From JAPLJC01 sp963697965 (GTDB lineage Bacteria; Desulfobacterota; Desulfobaccia; Desulfobaccales; 0-14-0-80-60-11): a stretch of 64,000 bases of DNA. A model generated the notes under the pieces. The model had not been told where the DNA came from. It saw nothing but the letters and a program-made list of their open reading frames with translations, and ran no database searches. Position numbers and translations under genes: made by a program. Location of the stretch: positions 1,178,001 to 1,242,000 of the forward strand of contig OY969108.1 of assembly GCA_963697965.1 (NCBI GenBank). Reading direction: 5' to 3'. Below are positions 34,796 to 43,102 of the stretch, one piece after another; the first letter of the stretch is position 1; the number at the start of each line of letters is the position of its first letter.

Positions 34796-35146
34796 TTACT
34801 TATATAAAATCTCTTTAGGAACAATCAATTTCACTATGGGTGGTTCTACGTTCCTCGGATCAAAGTTCTCAAGATTATTTTTAATAAATTTTATTATCTT
34901 TCCATCAGCGCTCTTCTGCCACCCTTCAGCCTTTCCCTCGTATTCGAGTATCATTTCCCACGGGAATATGATCAGTAAGGTTTTTAAAAATTTTTTTGGG
35001 CGCGGCTGGTCAGTATTTATTATCCAGGACATTTCCATTTCAAATTTATCATTTATCCCAACAAATAGACGAACTTCAAAGGAATCGGCGTCTTTAAATA
35101 ATGGCTGAATAAGATTCTTCCAATGGTCTTGCAATTGCTGATTCAT
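34796..35146 (-). CDS. Hypothetical partner of the HEPN-like protein
   Basis: This 116-residue protein has no recognised domain. It is alpha/beta-like with alternating acidic and aromatic residues (FEVRLFVGINDKFEMEMSW). It lies four bases upstream of the HEPN-like gene, the arrangement typical of an antitoxin or cognate regulator, but no antitoxin fold can be named. Confidence 0.45.
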   Translation of the reverse strand: MNQQLQDHWKNLIQPLFKDADSFEVRLFVGINDKFEMEMSWIINTDQPRPKKFLKTLLIIFPWEMILEYEGKAEGWQKSADGKIIKFIKNNLENFDPRNVEPPIVKLIVPKEILYK

Positions 35147-35189
35147 GCGTCTTGTTCTCTTAATTCTACATTCCCCTCTGGTACCCCAA

Positions 35190-35459
35190 TTATTTACTTT
35201 TATTGGGTAACAAAAGGATAATTATTCCGAAAAATACCGTTAAAATACTGATAGTTATGAATATTTTCTCCAGATCGAAATGCGCCACGGGAGGCAGGTC
35301 GCTCCAAATAAAAGTATAGGGCCAAGATATTTTCTTTCCATCATAATAAATATATTGAGGTAAATAAATAAAAGATAGAAGTAAACATACCAGATAAATC
35401 AATAATGCCTTTTTTTGTGGACTGGCTTCTTTTTTGAAATTTTCTAAGAGGTTTTTCAT
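35190..35459 (-). CDS. Small two-helix membrane protein
   Basis: This 89-residue protein has two hydrophobic helices at about 19-34 and 67-84, separated by a polar loop with several aromatic residues. The N-terminus is basic (MKNLLENFKKEASPQKK). It is part of the AT-rich island on the same strand as the HEPN-like pair. The function is unknown. Confidence 0.5.
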   Translation of the reverse strand: MKNLLENFKKEASPQKKALLIYLVCLLLSFIYLPQYIYYDGKKISWPYTFIWSDLPPVAHFDLEKIFITISILTVFFGIIILLLPNKSK

Positions 35460-35487
35460 ATAAAGTATTCTAACTTATCCAAAGCCC

Positions 35488-35646
35488 TTAGAAGTCCTCT
35501 AACATAGTTCCAAATCCAACCCCATCCCGTTTGAGGCCTTCGAATAGCTCTGTCAAGGTGTTTCCAAGAGACTTATCGCTCATTCCCGCCTCATCAAGTA
35601 GGTGTGCAATAATGTCGTGTAGCTCTATCCTCTGCGCTGAGCTCAA
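35488..35646 (-). CDS. Possible 52-residue acidic protein
   Basis: A TTG-initiated frame reads SSAQRIELHDIIAHLLDEAG, then SLGNTLTELFEGLKRDG, with protein-like composition. It is in the same frame as the ORF at 35650-35832 and separated from it by one TAA. Either it is a separate gene with a weak start, or the two were once a single gene now broken by the stop. Confidence 0.3.
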   Translation of the reverse strand: MSSAQRIELHDIIAHLLDEAGMSDKSLGNTLTELFEGLKRDGVGFGTMLEDF

Positions 35647-35649
35647 AAA

Positions 35650-35832
35650 TTAATTGAAAAAAAGCTTGGCGACTTGCCGACGTGATGCCATCCCGCCATT
35701 TGTATCCCAAAATAACATGGACTGCTTTTTGAACCAGCCTTCCTTGGCTGTACTTATCATGCAGTTAAATGATTTTGTCTCTACCGTTGCGACCTTTCCT
35801 CCAAAGGTGTATTTAGTGTTTGAGGTTATCAT
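35650..35832 (-). CDS. Hypothetical 60-residue protein related to 33562-33915
   Basis: VATVETKSFNCMISTAKEGW resembles a segment of the 117-residue protein at 33562. It ends with AKLFFN and a TAA, after which the same frame stays open to 35488. It may be the 5' part of a gene broken by a nonsense codon. No domain is recognised. Confidence 0.35.
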   Translation of the reverse strand: MITSNTKYTFGGKVATVETKSFNCMISTAKEGWFKKQSMLFWDTNGGMASRRQVAKLFFN

Positions 35833-35877
35833 CTACTAATTCTCTTTTTCGCCCTTTCGCCTTCTCCACTTTTCGCC

Positions 35878-38235
35878 CTAATCTTTCAACTCCACCACCG
35901 TCACTCCGGGGTTGTCATCGGCATGGAGTTCTTTCACCGAGCCGTGGCGCTGCAGGTGCTCCCACACCGCCTTTTTCAGGCGGCCGGTGCCTAACCCGTG
36001 GATGATGTCCACCCGTTCGGAGCCGTGCAGCAAGGCCTGGTCGATGAGGCGGTCCACCAGGGGCAGGGCCTCGTCCACCCGGAGGCCGATGACATTCAGG
36101 CTCTGCACCAGCTCCCGGGGCGGCAGGCAGACGAGCGGTGAGGTGGCGCCCCGCCCCCCTTTACCCCGGCCCTCGGCTACGGCCGGGGTGACCTCCTCCG
36201 GGGCCACCCGGAGCTTCACCTGGCGCACCTGCACCGAAAGGCGCCCATCCCGGCCGTCCCTGGCCAGAACTTCCCCGGTCAGCCCCAGGGCCGGCAAAAA
36301 GACCTTCTGGCCGGGGCCGTATTCCCGGGAGGGCGGCGGCGTCGAGGCCGGAGCGGGGCTCAGCTCCTTGAGCAGATCGGCCTGGCGCCGGGAGAACTCC
36401 TGGCGCAGCCGCCCCCAGGACTCGCCGCCGCCCTGCAGGCGCTTGACGATCTCCTTAAATTGCCGCTCCGCCTCCTGGATGGCCGCCCGGGCCGCCTGCT
36501 TCACTTCATTTTCGAGACGCTTACGCTCCAATTCCAAATGGCGGCGTTCCTCCTCCAGCTCCCGGCCCTGGGACTCCGTCTCCCGGGCGCGGGCAGCCAG
36601 CTCCGCCTCCCGGCGGGCCAGTTCCTGCTGGGCCGCCTCCACTTCTGAAAGCAGACGGTAAGCCCGCAGCTCGTCCTGGTCGAGATAACGCTCCGCCTGG
36701 GCCAGGATCTCCGGACTCAAACCCAGCTCCCGGGCAATCTTCAAGGCATTGGAGGCGCCCACCACCCCGTAGGCCAAACGGTAGGTGGGGCGCCGGGTCT
36801 CTTCATTAAAGACCACCGCCACGTTCTCAAATCCCGGGGTGCGCTGGGCAAAGCCCTTGAGCAAGGGGAGGTGGGTGGTTACGGCCCCATAAGCGCCCCG
36901 CTGGCAAAAGGCCTGGAGCAGGGCCAGGGCCAGGGCTCCGCCTTCGGTGGGGTCGGTGGCCGTGCCCAACTCATCCATGAGGATCAAGGCCCGCTCTGGC
37001 AGGGTATCGAGCATACTTAGGGCCTTTTGCAAATGGGCCGAAAAGGTGCTCAGGTCCTGTTGCAGGTCCTGGGGATCACCGATGTCGGCAAAGACCTCCC
37101 CAAAGGGGCAGAATTCGCTGCCTTCGGCTACCGGGATGGGGATGCCGCTCTGGGCCATCAGGGCGAGGAGACCCAGGGTCTTCAGGGCCACGGTCTTGCC
37201 GCCGGCGTTGGCTCCGGAAATAATGAGCCAGCGTCTCTCCGGGGTCAGCGCCAGATCGATGGGCACCACCTGGGGGGCCCCGGGGGTCTGCCGCTGGCGC
37301 TGCACCAGCAGGGGGTGGCGGGCGAGCCTGAAATCGACGCCGCCGCGGCTCCGCCAGATGGGCTCCCGGCAGCCAAAGTCCCGGGCAAAGAGCACTCGGG
37401 CCTGAATGGCGTCCGCTGCCGCCAGGGTTGCCAGGGTCTCCCGCACCTCCGCCAAAACGTCCCGCAGCAGATCCGTCAAGCGGCGCAGGACTGCCTCTTC
37501 TTCCCGCTTTTCCTGGTTTTGCAGCAGGTTGAGGGCGTTGTTGTGCTCCACGATGGCCAGAGGCTCCAGGAACAGGGTAGCCTTGGTCTGGGACTGATCG
37601 TGGATGATCCCGGGGATGGCCCCCCGGTGGTCGGCCTTCACGGGGATGACATAGCGCCCGTGACGCTGGGAGATGATCGGGTTTTGCAGGGCCTCCTGGT
37701 ATTCCGGACGGAAAAAAGTCTGCTTGAGGAAGCTGTTGACCTGATGGCGGGTGTCTGTCAGTTCCCGGCGCACCTTCGCCAGGGCGGGGCTGGCCTGGTC
37801 CAGGATAAAATTATTGGGGCTGATGCACTGCTGGATCGCGGCCTTAAGGCGGGAGAAATCTTTAAGCCCGGCCGCCAGCCTGGAGAGGTGCGGAGTAAGG
37901 TCCGGGGCTCCGCCGAGATAATGCCGCAAGTGCCCGGAGAGGCGCAATACCAGCAAAATTTCGTTGAAGGCCTCGGGGGGCAGGAGGCTGCCACGCACCG
38001 TGGCCTTGGTGAGCCAGGAGGCCAGGTCGGAGAAATCGGTTAGGGGAGCGGCTCCCTCCCGGCTCTCCAGTTCCTGCCATTCCCGAATCCGGTGAAATTT
38101 TGCCTGAAGCTCGCCCAGGTCGGCCACGGGGACGAGGTCCTGGAGAAAACCCCGGCCCAGGGAAGAGACCGCGTACTGCTGCACAACCCGAATGAGCCCC
38201 GGAAACTCCAGGGCGCTCAAGGATTGCTCTGCCAT
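35878..38235 (-). CDS. mutS2: Endonuclease MutS2
   Basis: This 785-residue protein has the MutS-type ATPase: Walker A GANAGGKTVALKTLG, Walker B ALILMDELGTATDPTEGGAL and THLPLLK. A long coiled coil follows (about 515-600), and the C-terminal Smr nuclease domain shows LNVIGLRVDEAL and HGLGTGRLKKAVWEHL. MutS2 suppresses recombination or rescues collided ribosomes, depending on species. It lies 29 bases after yqeY on the same strand. Confidence 0.93.
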   Translation of the reverse strand: MAEQSLSALEFPGLIRVVQQYAVSSLGRGFLQDLVPVADLGELQAKFHRIREWQELESREGAAPLTDFSDLASWLTKATVRGSLLPPEAFNEILLVLRLSGHLRHYLGGAPDLTPHLSRLAAGLKDFSRLKAAIQQCISPNNFILDQASPALAKVRRELTDTRHQVNSFLKQTFFRPEYQEALQNPIISQRHGRYVIPVKADHRGAIPGIIHDQSQTKATLFLEPLAIVEHNNALNLLQNQEKREEEAVLRRLTDLLRDVLAEVRETLATLAAADAIQARVLFARDFGCREPIWRSRGGVDFRLARHPLLVQRQRQTPGAPQVVPIDLALTPERRWLIISGANAGGKTVALKTLGLLALMAQSGIPIPVAEGSEFCPFGEVFADIGDPQDLQQDLSTFSAHLQKALSMLDTLPERALILMDELGTATDPTEGGALALALLQAFCQRGAYGAVTTHLPLLKGFAQRTPGFENVAVVFNEETRRPTYRLAYGVVGASNALKIARELGLSPEILAQAERYLDQDELRAYRLLSEVEAAQQELARREAELAARARETESQGRELEEERRHLELERKRLENEVKQAARAAIQEAERQFKEIVKRLQGGGESWGRLRQEFSRRQADLLKELSPAPASTPPPSREYGPGQKVFLPALGLTGEVLARDGRDGRLSVQVRQVKLRVAPEEVTPAVAEGRGKGGRGATSPLVCLPPRELVQSLNVIGLRVDEALPLVDRLIDQALLHGSERVDIIHGLGTGRLKKAVWEHLQRHGSVKELHADDNPGVTVVELKD

Positions 38236-38264
38236 AGCGCTCCAGGTCTAAAGGATGGGAAGGG

Positions 38265-38714
38265 TTAAACACTAAGGCGCCGTCGCGCCATCTCCTGGAT
38301 CATCTTGCCGTCGGCCCGACCGGCCAGGCGGGCCATAACGGCCTTCATCACCCGGCCCAAGTCCTTGGGCCCCGATGCCCCCAATTCATCAATGATCCCG
38401 GATACTTCAGCTTCGCACTCTTCGGTACTAAGTTGTTTGGGCAAAAAAGAGAGGAGGACGCTAAGCTCCTCCTCTTCTTTTTTGGTCAGGTCGGGGCGCC
38501 CGGCTTTGGCGTATTCGGCCATGGCTTCCCGACGTTGTTTTGCCTGGGTGGCGACCACCGCGAGCAGTTCGTCTTCGGAAAGGGTACGCTTCAACTCCAC
38601 CTCCCGATAGCGAATGGCGCTTTTGAGCAGCCGCAAGGTGGACACCGCCACCGGCTGCCGTCCTTTGAGCGCCTCTTTGAACGCCTGCTCCAGCCGCAGA
38701 TAAAGGGAGGTCAT
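38265..38714 (-). CDS. yqeY: YqeY/GatB-like domain protein
   Basis: This 149-residue helical protein begins LYLRLEQAFKEALKGRQ and contains LRLLKSAIRYREVE and SFLPKQLSTEECEAEV, typical of YqeY, which resembles the C-terminal tRNA-binding domain of GatB. It overlaps the end of rpsU (ATGA at 38711-38714), a conserved arrangement. Its function is not settled. Confidence 0.9.
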   Translation of the reverse strand: MTSLYLRLEQAFKEALKGRQPVAVSTLRLLKSAIRYREVELKRTLSEDELLAVVATQAKQRREAMAEYAKAGRPDLTKKEEEELSVLLSFLPKQLSTEECEAEVSGIIDELGASGPKDLGRVMKAVMARLAGRADGKMIQEMARRRLSV

Positions 38715-38911
38715 GAACCCTCAATCTTCCGCAGCTTCTTCAAAGCCCGCTTCTTGGCCGCTAGGACCTTCTTCTTTCGTTTGATGCTGGGTTTTTCGTA
38801 ATGTTCCCGTTTACGAATCTCAGAGAGAATCCCGGCCTTTTCGCATTGCTTCTTAAACCGCTTTAAGGCAACCTCGAAAGGTTCGTTGGGTTTTACCCTG
38901 ACGCCGGGCAT
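38711..38911 (-). CDS. rpsU: 30S ribosomal protein S21
   Basis: This 66-residue basic protein has VKPNEPFEVALKRFKKQCEK and RKREHYEKPS, diagnostic of bS21. It binds the 3' end of 16S rRNA on the small subunit. In many proteobacteria it heads the rpsU-dnaG-rpoD operon; here yqeY and mutS2 follow, and dnaG lies 6 kb further on. Confidence 0.95.
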   Translation of the reverse strand: MPGVRVKPNEPFEVALKRFKKQCEKAGILSEIRKREHYEKPSIKRKKKVLAAKKRALKKLRKIEGS

Positions 38912-39194
38912 TCATTATCGCCCCCTCCCGTTCTCATATAGCACCTATCGCTCCTAACCTCCCCCTTAACATTCGTGTTTCCAGTAGTGACGAGGGCGAT
39001 AAGTGATTGTTCTGAACAGGACATGATTTATCATTTGTGCCGAAACTGTCAAGGGTTTTTTCTTCGGAAAATGTAAGATTGCACCCGCGAGCTACATAAT
39101 CTATAAGTAAAGAGGTAAGGGTGGCACCAGGGCGCCCCACGCCCACGCCCAAAAAACCGGAGGAGCCGGCGGCAAAGCTCCGGAAAGGCCGTTT

Positions 39195-40130
39195 ATGCAC
39201 GCCAAAGCCATGAAACCCCTGGTCCTGGCCGGTATCCTGCTGCTGGTGCTGGCCGGCTGCGTCACCGTCAAGGTGAACCTTTTCGAAGAGCCCAAGCCCC
39301 TGAAGGAGAATACCATCTCCGGCTCCGGCGGTGACAAGATCCTGCTCCTGGATATTTCCGGGATGCTCCTGGAGGGCCCCCAGCACGTCCTGGCCCTCTC
39401 CAAGAGTGTCACTTCCCCCAGCCGGGTGAAGGAAGAGCTGGATAAGGCCGCCAAGGACGACCACATCAAGGCCGTGGTCCTGAGGATCAACTCCCCGGGA
39501 GGCACGGTGAGCGCCGCGGACGTAATTCTCCATGAATTGCAGAACTTCAAGGCGAAGCGGCGGGTGCCGGTGGTGGTCTGCCTGGAGGGCCTGGCCGCCT
39601 CCGGCGGCTATTACGTGGCTCAGGCCGGGGACACTATTTGGGCCTATCCCACCTGTATCACCGGGTCCATCGGGGTCATCGCCATGAAATTCAACCTGCG
39701 GGGGCTGATGGACAAGGTGGGGGTGGATACCGATATAGTGAAGACCGGGGCCTGGAAAGATTTCTGGTCGCCTTTCCGGCCAGCCACCCCCCAAGAAAAG
39801 GAGATGATGCAGCAAATCATCGAGGAATTTTACCGCAGATTCTTGATGGTGGTGGCCCAGGGCCGGAACCTGAGCCTTAAGCAGGTCCAAAAGGTGGCCG
39901 ACGGCCGCATCTTCACCGCCCCCCAGGCCCAGGACCTGGGACTGATAGATAAGATCGGCTATCTGGATGACGCCGTGAAAGAAGCCCAGGAGAAGGCCGG
40001 GCTGAGCCGCGCCAGGGTGGTGCGCTACCAGCGTCCGGACAGCTACCGCCCCAACATCTATTCCCTGCTCCCCGAGTTGGAGGCCGCCGGTCCTCAGTTT
40101 CTCTATCTCTGGCTGGCCAGCGAGCCCTGA
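39195..40130 (+). CDS. sppA: Signal peptide peptidase SppA, lipoprotein form
   Basis: This 311-residue S49 peptidase starts at an ATG seven bases after GGAAAGG. The N-terminus MKPLVLAGILLLVLAGC is a lipobox, so it is probably lipidated and anchored in the membrane. RINSPGGTVSAADVI and LEGLAASGGYYVAQAGD carry the oxyanion Gly and nucleophile Ser; TGSIGVI follows. It degrades cleaved signal peptides. The 957-base minus-strand frame over the same place is a shadow. Confidence 0.88.
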   Translation: MHAKAMKPLVLAGILLLVLAGCVTVKVNLFEEPKPLKENTISGSGGDKILLLDISGMLLEGPQHVLALSKSVTSPSRVKEELDKAAKDDHIKAVVLRINSPGGTVSAADVILHELQNFKAKRRVPVVVCLEGLAASGGYYVAQAGDTIWAYPTCITGSIGVIAMKFNLRGLMDKVGVDTDIVKTGAWKDFWSPFRPATPQEKEMMQQIIEEFYRRFLMVVAQGRNLSLKQVQKVADGRIFTAPQAQDLGLIDKIGYLDDAVKEAQEKAGLSRARVVRYQRPDSYRPNIYSLLPELEAAGPQFLYLWLASEP

Positions 40131-40179
40131 GGCGGCGAAGGGTGGCCTTTAATTGGGCGTGACCTCCGAGATAAATGAA

Positions 40180-40208
40180 ACTGGACAGAATGTTGTAAAT
40201 TGTCCAGT
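40180..40208. repeat. ACTGGACA...TGTCCAGT hairpin upstream of the DUF gene
   Basis: An eight-base perfect inverted repeat with a 13-base spacer. A matching hairpin (41026-41054) lies just after the next gene. Confidence 0.65.
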
Positions 40209-40234
40209 TAGGTAGGAACGATACGCATCAAACC

Positions 40235-40999
40235 ATGGTCGAGCAAGTCCACCATCCTGCATTTCCACAGCCGGTCAGTCCAGACACTTTGATCTGGCGC
40301 TACTTGACCTCGTACAAGTTCGAATGGTTGGTTAAAGAGGGTCGGCTTTTTATGCCCAATGCCGCCCACTTAGGAGATGATCCGCTCGAAGGTATGCAAC
40401 CCGCAGGCGATGCTGGCTGGTGGCAGTCTCTTGTAGATCGTGCTGGCTCTGAGGACGAAAGGCGCACGATCAAACATAACCATGAACTAATCTCTCGCTT
40501 TGCTGCTGCGTTTCGCACCCGCTACTATGTTAGTTGTTGGCACATCAACGAGGCGGTCAGTCCTGCAATGTGGAAACTCTACGCCCCTACTACCGAATCT
40601 GTGGTTGTGTGCACGACGGTCGCCAAACTGCGCGCGGCACTTCCATCGTATGTTTACATCGGAATGGTCAGGTACATCGACTACTCCGTTGACCGTCTAC
40701 CAACCCTGAACATGCTGGAGTACATCACCCATAAGAACAAATGTTTCAAGCACGAGCAAGAACTTCGCGCGGTTGCCATGCATCCGGTGGTTGATGGTCT
40801 GGACCAGCAGCACTTTCGGACACATCATTTCCAGACCGAGCATGACCCACCTTTCACCGTGTTCGCTCCGCCCGTCAATCTAGTCAACCTTCTGGTGGAG
40901 GTTTCCCCCCATCCCGATGCACCTCGGTTCTATGTTGAACAAGTGGAGTCGCTTTGCAATGCCTTTGCGCTCCCGTCTCCACGCGGCGCGGTTTCGTAG
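40235..40999 (+). CDS. DUF2971-like protein
   Basis: This 254-residue protein opens with PDTLIWRYLTSYKFEWLVKEGRLFMPN and has YYVSCWHINEAVSPAMWKLY and KHEQELRAVA, the pattern of DUF2971, a family often found near phage-defence genes. The catalytic role, if any, is not established. It is flanked on both sides by hairpins built on ACTGGACA, which suggests a transferable one-gene cassette. Lower GC than sppA. Confidence 0.6.
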   Translation: MVEQVHHPAFPQPVSPDTLIWRYLTSYKFEWLVKEGRLFMPNAAHLGDDPLEGMQPAGDAGWWQSLVDRAGSEDERRTIKHNHELISRFAAAFRTRYYVSCWHINEAVSPAMWKLYAPTTESVVVCTTVAKLRAALPSYVYIGMVRYIDYSVDRLPTLNMLEYITHKNKCFKHEQELRAVAMHPVVDGLDQQHFRTHHFQTEHDPPFTVFAPPVNLVNLLVEVSPHPDAPRFYVEQVESLCNAFALPSPRGAVS

Positions 41000-41025
41000 C
41001 TACCCCCTATCGTTTCCCATGAATA

Positions 41026-41054
41026 ACTGGACAAAACGTGCTATTTTGTCCAGT
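41026..41054. repeat. ACTGGACAAAA...TTTTGTCCAGT hairpin downstream of the DUF gene
   Basis: An 11-base perfect inverted repeat with a seven-base loop. It shares ACTGGACA/TGTCCAGT with the hairpin at 40180 and could also act as a bidirectional terminator. Confidence 0.65.
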
Positions 41055-41115
41055 ATTAATTTGAAAAATTTGGATAAAAGGAGGGGCTTGCTCAAAGAAT
41101 GGCGCAGGAAGTGTT

Positions 41116-42027
41116 TTATACAGCGGCTTCGTATTTTTCATCAATTTCAATAGCATTTTGTCTTTGAATTTTTAAATTATGCTCAATGAAAAAGGTAAAT
41201 ATAATTGCATCTTCCTCATTTAATTTTGATTGGTCAGGGTTTTGGAAATAGATTTTTAATTCATTTAATGGATAATCTAAATCATTTATTGAGTTATAGT
41301 TTTTTAAAATGCCTCTATCTTCTAATGATTTTCTAAAATCAGCAATAACTTTTATTACCATATCAACATGTCCTTCCCCAAATTTATTTGGTCTGTTCGC
41401 ACGAATCGATTCATAAATTTTTTGAATATTGTAACTCGTTCCTTGGAAAATGTTTTTTAATTTTTGCTCTTTGAACATTTCTCGATGCTCCCTTTCCCCT
41501 TGTTTTAGTTTCTTAATTATTTCTAAAACATCTTGCTCTACGATCGTTCTCTGTTTTGCTATAATTTCTGGTATATTAACATTTTGAAAACTTGGAGGGC
41601 GACCATCAGGGTAAGTAGTCATTAATTGGAAAACATTTTTATTAAAAGGTGCCATAGAATTAGATTCTTTTTTGTCACTATTTTTATTACCTTTATCTCT
41701 TTCCGTTGGATGACCTATAGCAGCATCTCTAATGCCACGAATTTTCCAAAGAGAAGGATGTCTGTCATAGTCATAATTTAAGGAATCATAGAGATGCTTA
41801 ACAGCATCTTGTTGAACCACTAAAGCCTGCAAGACCCCATAAATTAATAAGTAGTTACTTCCAGCAGCATCGGGCAAGTCAATTCCAAGAAATGCTTCAA
41901 TTGCTTTCCCATTATCGTCGATTGTATCAAGGGAACTAGTAAGTTTATTCCAGGTAGCAGGCTTTGATAATAAAGCCAACATTCTGGCATCAGTAATATA
42001 TTTCCGAATTTCATCTAAGGGGTACAA
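41116..42027 (-). CDS. Hypothetical HEPN-like helical protein
   Basis: This 303-residue, AT-rich protein has KIRGIRDAAIGHPTERD, where R-x5-H resembles the HEPN nuclease motif in the setting seen in many unnamed defence-associated proteins. The rest is predicted helical with a basic middle (KKLKQGEREHREMFKEQ). No partner gene is adjacent, and the neighbour at 40235 is convergent. The name is a motif-level guess. Confidence 0.45.
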   Translation of the reverse strand: MYPLDEIRKYITDARMLALLSKPATWNKLTSSLDTIDDNGKAIEAFLGIDLPDAAGSNYLLIYGVLQALVVQQDAVKHLYDSLNYDYDRHPSLWKIRGIRDAAIGHPTERDKGNKNSDKKESNSMAPFNKNVFQLMTTYPDGRPPSFQNVNIPEIIAKQRTIVEQDVLEIIKKLKQGEREHREMFKEQKLKNIFQGTSYNIQKIYESIRANRPNKFGEGHVDMVIKVIADFRKSLEDRGILKNYNSINDLDYPLNELKIYFQNPDQSKLNEEDAIIFTFFIEHNLKIQRQNAIEIDEKYEAAV

Positions 42028-42618
42028 TTTCGGCCTCTCTCCCCGAGTTTAACACCGAAAAGGTTTCTCTCTTTTTGCGCCAAATCGTCTTGTGGGAGAT
42101 AGAATAGCATAAATTTCAAATAAATAGGTATTTTTTGGCTTTTGCAGGAAAAAATCAACTCGGGACAAATGGATTTATATTGTCTAGTGGCAAAAACCGC
42201 GGTATAGAAAAGGCGCGGGTTTGCGACGTTCAAAAAACCAAGACTCTAGACAAAATGATAACTAGCCGGAAAAAAGTCTTTTAAAATCCCGCAGATTGTG
42301 TTTGATAAATGTCCCTCAGTCTTGCCTTTAGCATTAACTTTGTCAGAATTTAGTCTGCTCCCCAAAACGGGACCATTACAATTATTAATGGGAGCATTTT
42401 AGGATTCCTTACTTATCCCCTCTCCCCCGATGGGGGACGACACCGGGTGAGGGGGAATTTAATCTCTTTTCCGCCCAAACAAATTAATAATTTCAGGTCT
42501 GGGCCGCCAAAGCCGATAAGAACCGGTAGAGGCGTGGTCTTGTCCAGGGTTACGCCCTCTTCCGGATTTGTTAACATGAAAGGTGAGGCAGGAAACCTGT
42601 GGTGGGAATCGGCGATTC
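42028..42618. other. Gap of 590 bases without a gene
   Basis: AT-rich sequence leading away from the HEPN-like gene. The only recognisable element is an inverted copy of the CACCCGGTGTCGTCCCC repeat at 42432-42449. A 72-codon minus frame at 42015-42233 has no protein-like features. Confidence 0.6.
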
Positions 42619-42876
42619 ATGAGTGAGCACCCCAAAGGCCGGGCCAGCCACCCGCCCGGGCCGGAGCAGGATGGACCGGCCCCGGACGATTTAGGAGACC
42701 GCCGCAACGGTCAGGCCCGCTTGCGCCGTCTGGCCCGGGAAGTCCTCTACCGGATCCCGGAAGTCCGCCCGGAAAAGGTGGCGCGATTGAAAGAGGCCAT
42801 CGAACAGGGGGCCTATGAGATCGATGCCGGCAAGCTGGCCGACGTCATTATCGCCGAGTTGATCTGGAAGCGGTGA
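42619..42876 (+). CDS. flgM: FlgM-like anti-sigma-28 factor
   Basis: The start is placed at MSEHPKGRASH (85 residues). The C-terminal half, IPEVRPEKVARLKEAIEQGA followed by YEIDAGKLADVIIAELI, matches the FlgM sigma-28 binding region. FlgM holds sigma-28 inactive until the flagellar hook is finished. No flagellar genes are in view, so it is an orphan here. The N-terminal half is disordered and proline-rich, as usual. Confidence 0.75.
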   Translation: MSEHPKGRASHPPGPEQDGPAPDDLGDRRNGQARLRRLAREVLYRIPEVRPEKVARLKEAIEQGAYEIDAGKLADVIIAELIWKR

Positions 42877-42885
42877 TAGGATGGG

Positions 42886-43083
42886 CACTGCCCGCCATTA
42901 AGGCGGCGTTTACTGCGGCGCGCCCCACCAATGTTTGCAAGGCCAAGCAGGAGCTTGGCAGGAAAAAGGGCGTTCCCAAGCAGGAGCTTGGGAACGAGGG
43001 GGGAAAAATAGTATCGCGTCCCGGATGCAGCTATCCGAAGGCATTTTAGGGACTCAGTAGTAGCACAGGCTTCCAGGCTGTGA
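42886..43083. repeat. Repeat cluster between flgM and the cysteine desulfurase gene
   Basis: It contains GGGCACTGCCCGCC (42891), GCCAAGCAGGAGCTTGGC (42941), CGTTCCCAAGCAGG...TTGGGAACG (42971-42996) and a TAGCACAGGCTTCCAGGCTGTG copy (43060-43082). Confidence 0.7.
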
Positions 43084-43102
43084 TTGGTTGCGGGTCGCGA
43101 CA

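Noticed and set aside
38934..39890. 318-codon minus-strand frame
   Set aside because: It is the shadow of sppA, which has a clear lipobox and catalytic motifs on the plus strand.
40180..41054. Integron gene cassette around the DUF2971-like gene
   Set aside because: The flanking hairpins lack the attC R/L box pattern, and no integrase or further cassettes are present.
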